DNA of 64,000 bases from Roseibium sp. MMSF_3412 (GTDB taxonomy: Bacteria; Pseudomonadota; Alphaproteobacteria; Rhizobiales; Stappiaceae): assembly GCF_030733265.1 (NCBI RefSeq), contig NZ_JASHJI010000006.1, positions 186,001 to 250,000 on the forward strand. Direction: 5' to 3'. Below the pieces are notes generated by a model. The model did not search any database, was not told the origin of the DNA, and saw only the letters and a program-made list of their open reading frames with translations. Below, one piece after another: positions 29,378-37,381 of this stretch; position 1 is the first letter of the stretch; the number at the start of each line of letters is the position of its first letter. A program made the translations under genes and the position numbers.

Positions 29378-30733
29378 ATGAAGGAAGCCAATTTCCTGAA
29401 GGAAAACAACGCCCGCCACCTGTGGCATCCGATGGCACATCCGGCTGACAGCCTGGCGAACCCGCCCGACATCATTGTCGGCGGCGACGGCGTGGAAATT
29501 GTGGATGTCGACGGCAGAAAAGTGGTCGACGCGGTCGGCGGGCTCTGGAACGTCAATCTCGGTTATTCCTGCGAACCGGTAAAACGGGCCATATCCGAGC
29601 AGTTGGACAAGCTGCCCTATTACTCGATCTTCCGCGGCACGACCAATGACGCGGTGATTGAACTGAGCATGATGCTGAAGGATTTCTTCGAGCCCGACGG
29701 GTTGAGCCGGGCCTTTTTCACATCGGGCGGATCGGACAGTGTCGAGGTCTCGCTGCGGCTGGCGCGCCAGTACCACAAGCTTCGCGGCGAAGCCGGCCGC
29801 GTCAAGTTTCTCAGCCTCAAGAAAGGCTATCACGGCACCCACACGATGGGCGCTTCGGTCAACGGGAATGCCAATTTCCGCACCGCCTACGAGCCGCTGA
29901 TGCCCGGCTGCTACCACATCCCCTCGCCCTATGCCTACCGCAATCCCTTCAACGAAACGGATCCGGAAAAGCTCGCCCAGCTTTGCCTCTCCGCCCTTGA
30001 AGACGAAATCAGGTTCCAGGACCCGGGCACGATTGCCGCCTTCATCATGGAGCCGATTCTCGGGGCGGGCGGGGTCATCCCGCCGCATGAAAGTTTCATG
30101 CCCGGCGTCCGCGAGATCTGTTCGAAACACGGCATTTTGCTGATATCCGACGAAGTCATCACCGCTTTCGGGCGCACGGGAAGCTGGACCGGCGCGCGGC
30201 ACTGGGGCGTCCAGCCGGATCTTCTGTGCTGCGCCAAGGCGATCACCAACGGCTATTTCCCGTTCGGTGCCGTCATGGTTTCGGACAGCGTGGCCGAAGC
30301 ATTCGAAAACGATGCCTCAGGCAAAGGCGCGATCGGGTCCGGCTACACCTATTCCGGCCACCCGGTTGGCGCGGCCGCAGCGATAGCCTGCCTGAAGGAA
30401 ACCGAACGGCTCAACGTCAAGGACAATGCCGCAGCGCGCGGCAAGCAGCTGTTCGAGGGTTTGAGAAAGCTGTACATGAAACACGAGCTGATCGGCGACG
30501 TTCGCGGCGGCCACGGGCTGATGTGCGCGCTTGAACTCGTTTCCGACCGGGCGAGCAAGGCTCCGATCGACAAGGCCACGATCGGCAAGGTTCACCGCAC
30601 CGCTTACGACAACGGCGCCATGATCCGCGTTTCGGGCAATAACATCATCCTGTCGCCTCCCCTCGTTCTGAGCGAAGCGCATGTGGAGACGATCCTCACG
30701 GCGCTCGACAGGGGACTGGCGGCGGCTGGCTGA
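29378..30733 (+). CDS. Class III (omega) aminotransferase
   Basis: This PLP enzyme of 451 aa moves an amino group from an amine or omega-amino acid, usually to pyruvate. VGGLWNVNLGY near residue 55 and FFTSGGSDSVEVSLRLARQY are typical of beta-alanine/taurine:pyruvate-type enzymes. LISDEVITAFGRTGS is the PLP-Asp region, and Lys287 in CCAKAITNGYFPFGAV forms the Schiff base. AAAGGAG precedes the ATG. It lies between the IclR/HAD genes and the convergent hpaR. Since the hpa operon holds an aromatic amino acid decarboxylase, tyramine or dopamine is a possible donor, but taurine- or beta-alanine-like substrates are equally compatible. Confidence 0.9.
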   Translation: MKEANFLKENNARHLWHPMAHPADSLANPPDIIVGGDGVEIVDVDGRKVVDAVGGLWNVNLGYSCEPVKRAISEQLDKLPYYSIFRGTTNDAVIELSMMLKDFFEPDGLSRAFFTSGGSDSVEVSLRLARQYHKLRGEAGRVKFLSLKKGYHGTHTMGASVNGNANFRTAYEPLMPGCYHIPSPYAYRNPFNETDPEKLAQLCLSALEDEIRFQDPGTIAAFIMEPILGAGGVIPPHESFMPGVREICSKHGILLISDEVITAFGRTGSWTGARHWGVQPDLLCCAKAITNGYFPFGAVMVSDSVAEAFENDASGKGAIGSGYTYSGHPVGAAAAIACLKETERLNVKDNAAARGKQLFEGLRKLYMKHELIGDVRGGHGLMCALELVSDRASKAPIDKATIGKVHRTAYDNGAMIRVSGNNIILSPPLVLSEAHVETILTALDRGLAAAG

Positions 30734-30739
30734 TGCAAA

Positions 30740-31192
30740 TCACAGCTTCTGGAAGTCGTCCAGGATATCCAATAGCTCGGACAGGCGCTTCTTGCCGATG
30801 ACGTCCTCGATCCGGGCGGCAATCGCCTGCGCTTCGTCCAGCTTGTCGAGGATGATCTTCCGGCCGGCCTCGGTGATGGCGACGGTCTGTTTGCGCCTGT
30901 CCTTCTCGTCCGCCTGCCGGGTGACGAAACCCTTTTCCAGCAGGGTCTGCACGATCCGCGTCTGGCTTGGAAGCAACAGGCAGGCACGTTCGGCCAGTGA
31001 AGAGGCGTCCTGCGGACCGAACTCCTCCAGAACGCGCAAGATGCGCCACTGCTGCTCGGTGATGCCTGAATCGGACAGCATCTCGCGAATGGGACCCATG
31101 ACCTTTTCGCGCGCGCGAATGAGTGCGATCGGAACGGAGCGTTTTGTCGACGGCAGCGCGCGGCCGCCCATTTTGTCCATGTCGTCGGTCAT
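30740..31192 (-). CDS. hpaR: MarR-family repressor of homoprotocatechuate degradation (HpaR)
   Basis: This MarR-type winged-helix regulator of 150 aa has VPIALIRAREKVMGPIRE and ITEQQWRILRVLEEFGP, the start of the HpaR family pattern. The recognition helix lies in LLLPSQTRIVQTLLEKGFV. It should repress the divergent hpa genes and be released by 4-hydroxyphenylacetate or homoprotocatechuate. The ATG at 31192 gives the usual length; a GTG 36 bases upstream is also in frame but extends the N-terminus unusually. The stop is 6 bp from the convergent aminotransferase stop. Confidence 0.88.
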   Translation of the reverse strand: MTDDMDKMGGRALPSTKRSVPIALIRAREKVMGPIREMLSDSGITEQQWRILRVLEEFGPQDASSLAERACLLLPSQTRIVQTLLEKGFVTRQADEKDRRKQTVAITEAGRKIILDKLDEAQAIAARIEDVIGKKRLSELLDILDDFQKL

Positions 31193-31258
31193 GTCCGGCT
31201 CATAACGATTCTTGACCCAAGTAGACACAAAAAGTTTGACATTTTCGACTTTATATAT

Positions 31259-31285
31259 TTAACATCGCAAATATTATCTTGTTAA
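31259..31285. promoter_or_regulatory. Inverted repeat in the hpaR-hpaF divergent region
   Basis: TTAACA and TGTTAA arms are separated by 15 AT-rich bases, ending 10 bp before the hpaF ATG and overlapping its ribosome site. A TTGACA (31236-31241) lies upstream and could be part of the hpaF promoter. It is a candidate HpaR operator, judged by symmetry and place only. Confidence 0.4.
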
Positions 31286-31294
31286 GGAAATCCG

Positions 31295-31681
31295 ATGCCG
31301 CACATCACCATCGAGTATTCCGCCAACCTGGACGAAAGGACGGACATCCAGGCCTTGTGCGAGGCCCTGCGCGCGGAGGCCGCCGGTATCGAGGCCTTTC
31401 CGGCTCCGGGGATCCGGGTTCGCGCATTGAGGGCCGATCATTTCAGCATCGCGGACGGCGACCCGAAACATGCCTTTATCGACATTTCGGTCCGTCTGCG
31501 CGCCGGAAGGCCGCAAGAGGTAAAGGAAGATGCGGTGAAGCGCCTGTTCCAAGCCGCGCAGGATTTTCTGAAGCCGGTTCTTGAAACAAGTTCTCTCGCG
31601 CTTTCCCTGGAAATGCGCGACATCGATCCGGACCTGTCGCCCAAGACGGGCACCATACGCGAACATATGGGGACTGCGTGA
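31295..31681 (+). CDS. hpaF: 5-carboxymethyl-2-hydroxymuconate delta-isomerase
   Basis: This small tautomerase-like enzyme of 128 aa begins MPHITIEYS with the conserved Pro2 that acts as catalytic base after Met removal. HAFIDISVRLRAGRP and the C-terminal LSLEMRDIDPDL match the HpaF/HpcD family. It isomerises the 5-carboxymethyl-2-hydroxymuconate produced by HpaE. It is the first gene of the hpa operon, with AAGGAAA upstream and hpaE starting 3 bp after its stop. Confidence 0.93.
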   Translation: MPHITIEYSANLDERTDIQALCEALRAEAAGIEAFPAPGIRVRALRADHFSIADGDPKHAFIDISVRLRAGRPQEVKEDAVKRLFQAAQDFLKPVLETSSLALSLEMRDIDPDLSPKTGTIREHMGTA

Positions 31682-31684
31682 ACC

Positions 31685-33196
31685 ATGTCTGACCTGCAGA
31701 AAAACATCGAAAAGCTGGACGGATATCTTGCCCGTTTCAAGGAGACAGGGATCCTCAACCAGATCAACGGAAGCGCATGTGCCAGCCTTTCAGGTGAGAC
31801 ATTCGAAACCCGTTCACCTGTTGATGAAAGCCTGATCTGCAGTGTGGCCAGGGGCGGAGTTGCCGATATTGATGCTGCTGCCAAGGCGGCCAAGGCAGCC
31901 TTCCCTGCCTGGCGGGACATGGCGGCCGGAGAACGCAGGAAAATCCTTCACAGGATCGCAGACAAGATAGTTGAGCGGGCAGAAGAAATCGCGCTCTGCG
32001 AATGCTGGGACACCGGCCAGGCCCTGCGTTTCATGTCGAAAGCGGCCCTGCGCGGTGCGGAAAACTTCCGGTTCTTCGCGGACAAGGCCCCGGCTGCACG
32101 GGATGGGCAGTCCCTGCCCTCGCCGACCCTCATGAATGTCACGACACGTGTCCCCATCGGGCCGGTCGGGGTGATCACGCCCTGGAACACGCCGTTCATG
32201 CTGTCGACATGGAAGATCGCACCTGCGCTCGCCGCCGGATGCACCGTCGTTCACAAACCGGCGGAGTTTTCTCCCCTGACCGCCCGCATTCTCATGGAAA
32301 TCGCGGAAGAGGCCGGATTGCCCAAGGGTGTCTGGAACCTCGTCAACGGGTTGGGAGAAGAGGCCGGAAAGGCCCTGACCGAGCATCCTGATATCAAGGC
32401 CATCGCCTTTGTCGGCGAGAGCCGCACCGGGTCAATGATCATGAAGCAGGGCGCGGACACCCTGAAGCGCGTTCATTTCGAACTCGGCGGCAAGAACCCT
32501 GTCGTCGTTTTCGACGACGCCGATCTGGACCGCGCGCTCGATGCGGTGATTTTCATGATCTATTCGCTCAACGGCGAACGCTGCACGTCGTCGTCCCGTC
32601 TTCTCGTGCAGGAGAGCATCGCAGACGCCTTCGAAGCCAGACTGATCGAGCGGGTCGATGCCATCCGGGTCGGTCATCCGCTTGATCCGCAAACGGAAGT
32701 TGGCCCGCTGATCCACAAGACCCATTTCGACAAGGTCACCGGTTTTTTCGAGATTGCGCAAAAGAACGGGGCAACCGTTGCCGCCGGCGGATCAAGGGTT
32801 GGCGGCACCGGCTATTTCGTGCGGCCGACGCTTTTTACACATGCGAACAACGCAATGGACATCGCCCAGCAGGAGATCTTCGGGCCTGTGCTCACTAGCA
32901 TTCGCTTCAAGGACGAGGACGATGCGCTCAGCCTTGCCAATGATGTGCAATACGGCCTGACGGGCTATGTGTGGACCAACGACCTGACCCGCGCACTCCG
33001 CTTCACCGACGCGCTTGAAGCGGGCATGATCTGGGTAAACTCGGAAAATGTCCGCCACCTGCCGACCCCGTTCGGCGGCGTCAAGGCAAGCGGCATCGGC
33101 CGCGACGGAGGGGACTGGTCGTTCGAGTTCTACATGGAACAGAAAAACGTCGCCTTTGCCACCGGCCACCACAAGATACCGCGTCTTGGCGCTTGA
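31685..33196 (+). CDS. hpaE: 5-carboxymethyl-2-hydroxymuconate semialdehyde dehydrogenase
   Basis: This ALDH-superfamily enzyme of 503 aa oxidises the ring-cleavage semialdehyde with NAD. The cofactor-binding region PWNTPFMLSTWKIAPALAAG is near residues 165-184, the general base lies in ELGGKNPVVVF, and the nucleophile is Cys300 in NGERCTSSSR. It lies between hpaF and hpaD in the order typical of homoprotocatechuate clusters, which supports this assignment over a generic dehydrogenase. Confidence 0.93.
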   Translation: MSDLQKNIEKLDGYLARFKETGILNQINGSACASLSGETFETRSPVDESLICSVARGGVADIDAAAKAAKAAFPAWRDMAAGERRKILHRIADKIVERAEEIALCECWDTGQALRFMSKAALRGAENFRFFADKAPAARDGQSLPSPTLMNVTTRVPIGPVGVITPWNTPFMLSTWKIAPALAAGCTVVHKPAEFSPLTARILMEIAEEAGLPKGVWNLVNGLGEEAGKALTEHPDIKAIAFVGESRTGSMIMKQGADTLKRVHFELGGKNPVVVFDDADLDRALDAVIFMIYSLNGERCTSSSRLLVQESIADAFEARLIERVDAIRVGHPLDPQTEVGPLIHKTHFDKVTGFFEIAQKNGATVAAGGSRVGGTGYFVRPTLFTHANNAMDIAQQEIFGPVLTSIRFKDEDDALSLANDVQYGLTGYVWTNDLTRALRFTDALEAGMIWVNSENVRHLPTPFGGVKASGIGRDGGDWSFEFYMEQKNVAFATGHHKIPRLGA

Positions 33197-33258
33197 AGCA
33201 TCAATTCGCAAACCAACAAACCCTGTGCCCCACAACCGATACCCGACAGGACAGGAAC

Positions 33259-34239
33259 ATGCCGATCCCAGCCCCCAACCTTTATCCGCCCTTCAACATC
33301 GTGCGCCTCAGCCACGTTGAGCTGGCGGTCACGGATCTCGCCAAGAGCCGGGCTTTTTATGTCGATACGCTTGGATTGCAGGTGACCGATGAGAGCGCCG
33401 ATGCCATCTATCTGCGCGCGATGGAGGAACGTGGCCACCACTGCATCGTTTTGCGAAAGTCCTCCGAAGCCTGCGCCCGCGATCTGGGGTTCAAGGTCTA
33501 CGATGAAGACAGTCTCGACAAGGCGGCGCATTTCTTTCAAGACAAGGGCCTGCCCGTTGAGTGGGTGGAGCGGCCCTATCAGTCACGGACGTTCAGGACC
33601 CGCGATCCGCACGGCGTTCCGCTGGAGTTCTACGCAAAGATGGACCGCCTGCCCCCGATCCATCAGCAATATGCACTTTATCGCGGCGTGAAGCCGCTGC
33701 GGATCGATCACTTCAACTGCTTTTCGCCGAATGTGGACGAGTCCGTCGCCTTCTACAACGAACTCGGTTTCCGCGTGACCGAGTACACCGAAGACGAGGA
33801 GACCGGCCGGCTCTGGGCGGCCTGGACGCACCGCAAGGGCGGTGTGCACGACATTGCCTTTACCAACGGCAAGGGACCGCGCCTGCACCACACGGCATTC
33901 TGGGTGCCGACGCCACTCAACATCATCGATCTCCTGGATCTCATGTCGACCACCGGCTGGGTAGACAACATCGAGCGTGGCCCTGGTCGGCACGGCATTT
34001 CAAACGCTTTCTTTCTCTATATTCGCGACCCGGACGGGCACAGGATCGAAATCTACTGCTCCGACTATCAGACCGTCGATCCGGATCTGGAACCGATCAA
34101 ATGGGACCTCAAGGATCCGCAGCGCCAGACGCTCTGGGGGGCGCCGGCACCGAAAAGCTGGTTCGAGGAAGGCTCCGTTTTCGAGGGAGCGGAGACTCAG
34201 GCGTCCAGCCTTGCCGCCCAGCCGATTGTCGCGCCCTGA
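33259..34239 (+). CDS. hpaD: 3,4-dihydroxyphenylacetate 2,3-dioxygenase (VOC-fold, type I)
   Basis: This extradiol dioxygenase of 326 aa is built of two glyoxalase/VOC modules, with the active site in the C-terminal half. Probable metal ligands are His in LRIDHFNCF, His in RLHHTAFWV and Glu in GHRIEIYCSDY. This is the Brevibacterium/Arthrobacter type of homoprotocatechuate dioxygenase, not the LigB-type HpaD of E. coli. The ATG at 33259 is chosen because of the nearby GACAGG and because the upstream in-frame TTG overlaps hpaE. It cleaves homoprotocatechuate to the semialdehyde used by HpaE. Confidence 0.92.
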   Translation: MPIPAPNLYPPFNIVRLSHVELAVTDLAKSRAFYVDTLGLQVTDESADAIYLRAMEERGHHCIVLRKSSEACARDLGFKVYDEDSLDKAAHFFQDKGLPVEWVERPYQSRTFRTRDPHGVPLEFYAKMDRLPPIHQQYALYRGVKPLRIDHFNCFSPNVDESVAFYNELGFRVTEYTEDEETGRLWAAWTHRKGGVHDIAFTNGKGPRLHHTAFWVPTPLNIIDLLDLMSTTGWVDNIERGPGRHGISNAFFLYIRDPDGHRIEIYCSDYQTVDPDLEPIKWDLKDPQRQTLWGAPAPKSWFEEGSVFEGAETQASSLAAQPIVAP

Positions 34240-34289
34240 TATCCGGTCATAATCGACCGATCGATTCACAGGCCCTTGAGGAGGAATTC

Positions 34290-35687
34290 ATGGACTGGGA
34301 CGCGTTCGCCCACTGGGGCAAACATATCTCGGACTGGGCAGCGGACTATCACAAGACCCTGCCGGAGCGCCCGGTTCGTGCGCAGACGTCCCCGGGTGAA
34401 ATCGCAGCCCAACTGCCCCCGAAACCGCCAGAGACCGCCGAGGCGATGGAAGACGTTCTGTCCGATTTCGAGCGCATCGTCATGCCGGGCATCACCCACT
34501 GGCAACACCCGCGCTTTTTCGCCTATTTCTCCGCGAATGCCGCGCCTCCATCCATGCTCGCGGAGATGCTGGTCACAACGATAGCGGCACAATGCATGCT
34601 CTGGCAGACATCGCCCGCGGCAACGGAAATGGAAGGTGTCATGGTCGACTGGCTGCGGCAGGCTCTTGGACTGCCGGAGGGCTATACCGGCGTCATCCAG
34701 GACAGCGCATCCTCCGCGACGCTGTCTGCGGTCCTGTCGATGCGCGAGCGCGCGACGGGTTACACCGGCAACCGGGACGGCCTGTGCGCGAAGGGAAACC
34801 TGCGCATCTACTGCTCCGACCAGGTGCACAGCTCCATCGACCGGGCCTGCTGGGTTGCCGGCATCGGCCAGGAAAACCTGGTTAAACTGCCCACGACCGG
34901 CCCGCGCTATGCACTTGACGTGGATGCATTGCGAAAAGTAATCGCCGACGATCTCGACGCCGGTCACACACCGGCAGGCATCATCGCGATCACCGGCGGC
35001 ACCGGGGTCGGCGCGTCGGATGAGCTCGGTCCGGTTCTCGACGTCGCGCGCGAACACGATCTCTACACGCATCTCGACGCGGCCTGGGCCGGTGCCGCCA
35101 TGATCTGCCCGGAGCTGCGCGCAGAGTTCTGGCAGGGCGTGGACGGATATGACAGCATCGTCTTCAATCCGCACAAGTGGCTCGGCGCCCAGTTCGACTG
35201 CTCGATCCAGTTCCTGGCCGACCCTCAGCCGCAGCTCAACACGCTCAAGATCGAGCCCGAATACCTCAAGACGTCGGGCGATGCGGTCACCAACTACTCC
35301 GAATGGACCATTCCTCTCGGGCGAAGGTTCCGGGCGTTGAAGATCTGGTTTCTGATCCGGTCCTACGGTCTTGAGGGTCTGCGTCAGCGCATCCGCAATC
35401 ACGTCAGTTGGTCTTGCGAGCTCTGCGAACACATTCGGGGCATGGAGGGGTTTGAGATCGTGACGGAGCCCATCCTGAGCCTGTTTTCATTCCGGTGCCC
35501 CGGAGATGACAGCAACCAGCAACGCCTCGTGGATGCCCTCAACGATGACGGCCGCATCTACATCACCCAGGGTGCCTTTGACGGCCGCAAGGTCATTCGG
35601 TTTCAGGTCGGTCAATTCGATACGACGCGGGAAGATGTCATGATGGCCGGAGACGTCATTGAAGATGTCTGGAGGAAGACAGCGTGA
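34290..35687 (+). CDS. Group II PLP-dependent decarboxylase, aromatic L-amino acid type
   Basis: This PLP enzyme of 465 aa belongs to the DOPA/tyrosine/tryptophan decarboxylase family. HWQHPRFFAYFSANAAPPSMLAE at about residues 70-92 is the family substrate-binding hallmark. DAAWAGAAMICPE precedes the Schiff-base Lys296 in FNPHKWLGAQFDC. GAGGAGGAATTC precedes the ATG at 34290; an open frame extending upstream runs through hpaD and is not coding. It lies between hpaD and hpaG, and its stop overlaps the hpaG GTG. That suggests it makes tyramine or dopamine from tyrosine or DOPA, feeding this operon after amine oxidation; the substrate is inferred. Confidence 0.9.
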   Translation: MDWDAFAHWGKHISDWAADYHKTLPERPVRAQTSPGEIAAQLPPKPPETAEAMEDVLSDFERIVMPGITHWQHPRFFAYFSANAAPPSMLAEMLVTTIAAQCMLWQTSPAATEMEGVMVDWLRQALGLPEGYTGVIQDSASSATLSAVLSMRERATGYTGNRDGLCAKGNLRIYCSDQVHSSIDRACWVAGIGQENLVKLPTTGPRYALDVDALRKVIADDLDAGHTPAGIIAITGGTGVGASDELGPVLDVAREHDLYTHLDAAWAGAAMICPELRAEFWQGVDGYDSIVFNPHKWLGAQFDCSIQFLADPQPQLNTLKIEPEYLKTSGDAVTNYSEWTIPLGRRFRALKIWFLIRSYGLEGLRQRIRNHVSWSCELCEHIRGMEGFEIVTEPILSLFSFRCPGDDSNQQRLVDALNDDGRIYITQGAFDGRKVIRFQVGQFDTTREDVMMAGDVIEDVWRKTA

Positions 35688-36535
35688 ATTTTGCGACCTT
35701 TTCATCAGGCGGCCAAACCTACTACGGGGCCGTCGCGTCCTCGGGCATGATTGCGCTCTCGCCGCACTTCCCGCAGTGGCCGACGCTCTATGACGCCGTT
35801 GCAGCCGGTGGGCTGGCGTCCCTTAAGGAAGCGGCGAAGGTGCACGACATCACCCATACCGACTACGCTTATGAAATGGTCCTGCCGAACGCTCCGCGGA
35901 TCCTTTGCGTCGGCGTCAACTTTCCAGACCGGAATGCCGAATACAAGGATGGCAGCGCGCAGCCGAGATACATGTCTTTATTTCCACGTTTCGCGAGCGG
36001 CTTCACCGGGCACGACCGCCCGCTTATCAGGCCACCGGAAAACCACACGCTCGACTACGAGGGCGAAGTCGCGATCGTGATCGGGAAAGCGGGCAGACGG
36101 ATCAGGGCCGAGGATGCCTACGATCACATTGCAGCGCTGACGCTGTGCAACGAGGGCACCATCCGCGACTGGGTGCGCCACGCCAAGTTCAACGTCACCC
36201 AGGGCAAGAACTGGGACCGGTCCGGTGCAATGGGGCCCTGGCTGGTCCCGTTTTCGGACGCGGCCCAACTGGACGAGGCGCGGATTGTCACCCGGGTCAA
36301 CGGCGAAGTCCGCCAGGATGACTATCTCAAGCGCATGATGTTCCCGATCCGCGAGGAAATCGCCTACATCTCGACGTTCATGACGCTGCAACCCGGAGAC
36401 ATCATCGTGACGGGAACACCGACTGGAGCCGGTGCGCGCTTCGATCCGCCCCGCTATCTGAAGCCGGGCGACACAGTTGAAATCGAGGTTGAGGGCATCG
36501 GTATCTTGCGGAACGGCGTCGAGGACGAGACATGA
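35684..36535 (+). CDS. hpaG: HpaG-type decarboxylase/isomerase (FAH fold), single domain
   Basis: This fumarylacetoacetate-hydrolase-fold enzyme of 283 aa has metal-site and core motifs HTLDYEGEVAIVIGK, NEGTIRDWVRH and VTGTPTGAGARFDPP. In E. coli the OPET decarboxylase and HHDD isomerase steps are carried by a two-domain HpaG of about 430 residues; this protein has one domain only. GTG at 35684 overlaps the decarboxylase stop (GTGA), and the end overlaps hpaH by 4 bp. It presumably decarboxylates 5-oxopent-3-ene-1,2,5-tricarboxylate and may also isomerise the product. Confidence 0.88.
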   Translation: MNFATFSSGGQTYYGAVASSGMIALSPHFPQWPTLYDAVAAGGLASLKEAAKVHDITHTDYAYEMVLPNAPRILCVGVNFPDRNAEYKDGSAQPRYMSLFPRFASGFTGHDRPLIRPPENHTLDYEGEVAIVIGKAGRRIRAEDAYDHIAALTLCNEGTIRDWVRHAKFNVTQGKNWDRSGAMGPWLVPFSDAAQLDEARIVTRVNGEVRQDDYLKRMMFPIREEIAYISTFMTLQPGDIIVTGTPTGAGARFDPPRYLKPGDTVEIEVEGIGILRNGVEDET

Positions 36536-37332
36536 CACCTGAAGACCATGCCCGCGCGGCCGCAGATCTCCTGGAAGCGGAAAGATCAGGACGGCAGATC
36601 GGCCTCCTGTCCCTGCGCCATCCTGACATCGGCATGGACGACGCCTACGCGATCCAGAATGCGATCCATGCGCAAAAACTCGCCGAAGGCCGGCATGTCA
36701 TCGGCTGGAAGATCGGCCTGACTTCGAAAGCGATGCAGTCAGCATTGAAAATCGATATCCCGGACAGCGGCATCCTGTTCGACGACATGGCGTTCGAGAA
36801 CGGTACGACCGTGCCGGAAGGGCGGTTCATCCAGCCGCGCATCGAGACCGAGATCGCGTTCGTGATGAAATCGGAGCTCGGCGGGGAAAGCGTGACCCGC
36901 GACGATGTCCTGACGGCGACAGGACATGTCGTCCCGGCCATAGAGATCCTCGATACGCGTATTCTGCGCGCGGACCCCGAAACAGGGAAAGTCCGAACGG
37001 TCCATGACACGATCAGCGACAACGCGGCAAATGCGGGTGTTGTTCTTGGAAGGGAACGCCACGCCCCTGATGCGTTTGATCTTCGCTGGGTTGGAGCGCT
37101 TGTGTTCCGCAACGGCGAGATCGAGGAAACCGGTCTTGGCGCGGGCGTGTTGAACGATCCGGCTGAAAGTGTCGCCTGGCTTGCCCGGCGCATGGCCGGA
37201 TACGGGCAGAAAATCGAACCCGGTCACGTGATCCTGTCCGGCAGTTTTGTCAGGCCTGTCGAGTGCCCCGCTGGATCTGAGATCCACGCCGATTTCGGCG
37301 CCTTCGGCTCCGTGGACATCCGCTTCGACTGA
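36532..37332 (+). CDS. hpaH: 2-oxo-hept-4-ene-1,7-dioate hydratase
   Basis: This protein of 266 aa belongs to the FAH-related hydratase family with MhpD. IGWKIGLTSKAMQSALKI near residues 58-75 and FIQPRIETEIAFVMKSEL near 100-118 (metal-binding Glu pair) are family hallmarks. It hydrates the oxo-heptenedioate to 4-hydroxy-2-oxoheptanedioate, whose aldolase (HpaI) is not in the window. ATGA overlap couples it to hpaG. It is the last gene of the operon, followed by a terminator hairpin. Confidence 0.92.
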   Translation: MTPEDHARAAADLLEAERSGRQIGLLSLRHPDIGMDDAYAIQNAIHAQKLAEGRHVIGWKIGLTSKAMQSALKIDIPDSGILFDDMAFENGTTVPEGRFIQPRIETEIAFVMKSELGGESVTRDDVLTATGHVVPAIEILDTRILRADPETGKVRTVHDTISDNAANAGVVLGRERHAPDAFDLRWVGALVFRNGEIEETGLGAGVLNDPAESVAWLARRMAGYGQKIEPGHVILSGSFVRPVECPAGSEIHADFGAFGSVDIRFD

Positions 37333-37338
37333 ACAAAA

Positions 37339-37360
37339 AAGGCGGCCCGAAAGCCGCCTT
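37339..37360 (-). terminator. Intrinsic terminator between hpaH and the chemoreceptor gene
   Basis: A perfect 8-bp stem, AAGGCGGC/GCCGCCTT, has a 6-nt loop. Read on the minus strand it ends in TTTTTTG, an ideal terminator for the chemoreceptor gene, whose stop is 22 bp away. On the plus strand it could also stop hpa transcription, with a weaker T-tract. Confidence 0.85.
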
Positions 37361-37381
37361 GAGTTGATTTGGAGGCCCGCG

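Noticed and set aside
33561..34289. Upstream in-frame extension of the aromatic amino acid decarboxylase, giving a 708-aa product
   Set aside because: The extension runs out of frame through hpaD. The decarboxylase homology begins at the ATG at 34290, which has a strong GAGGAGG ribosome site.
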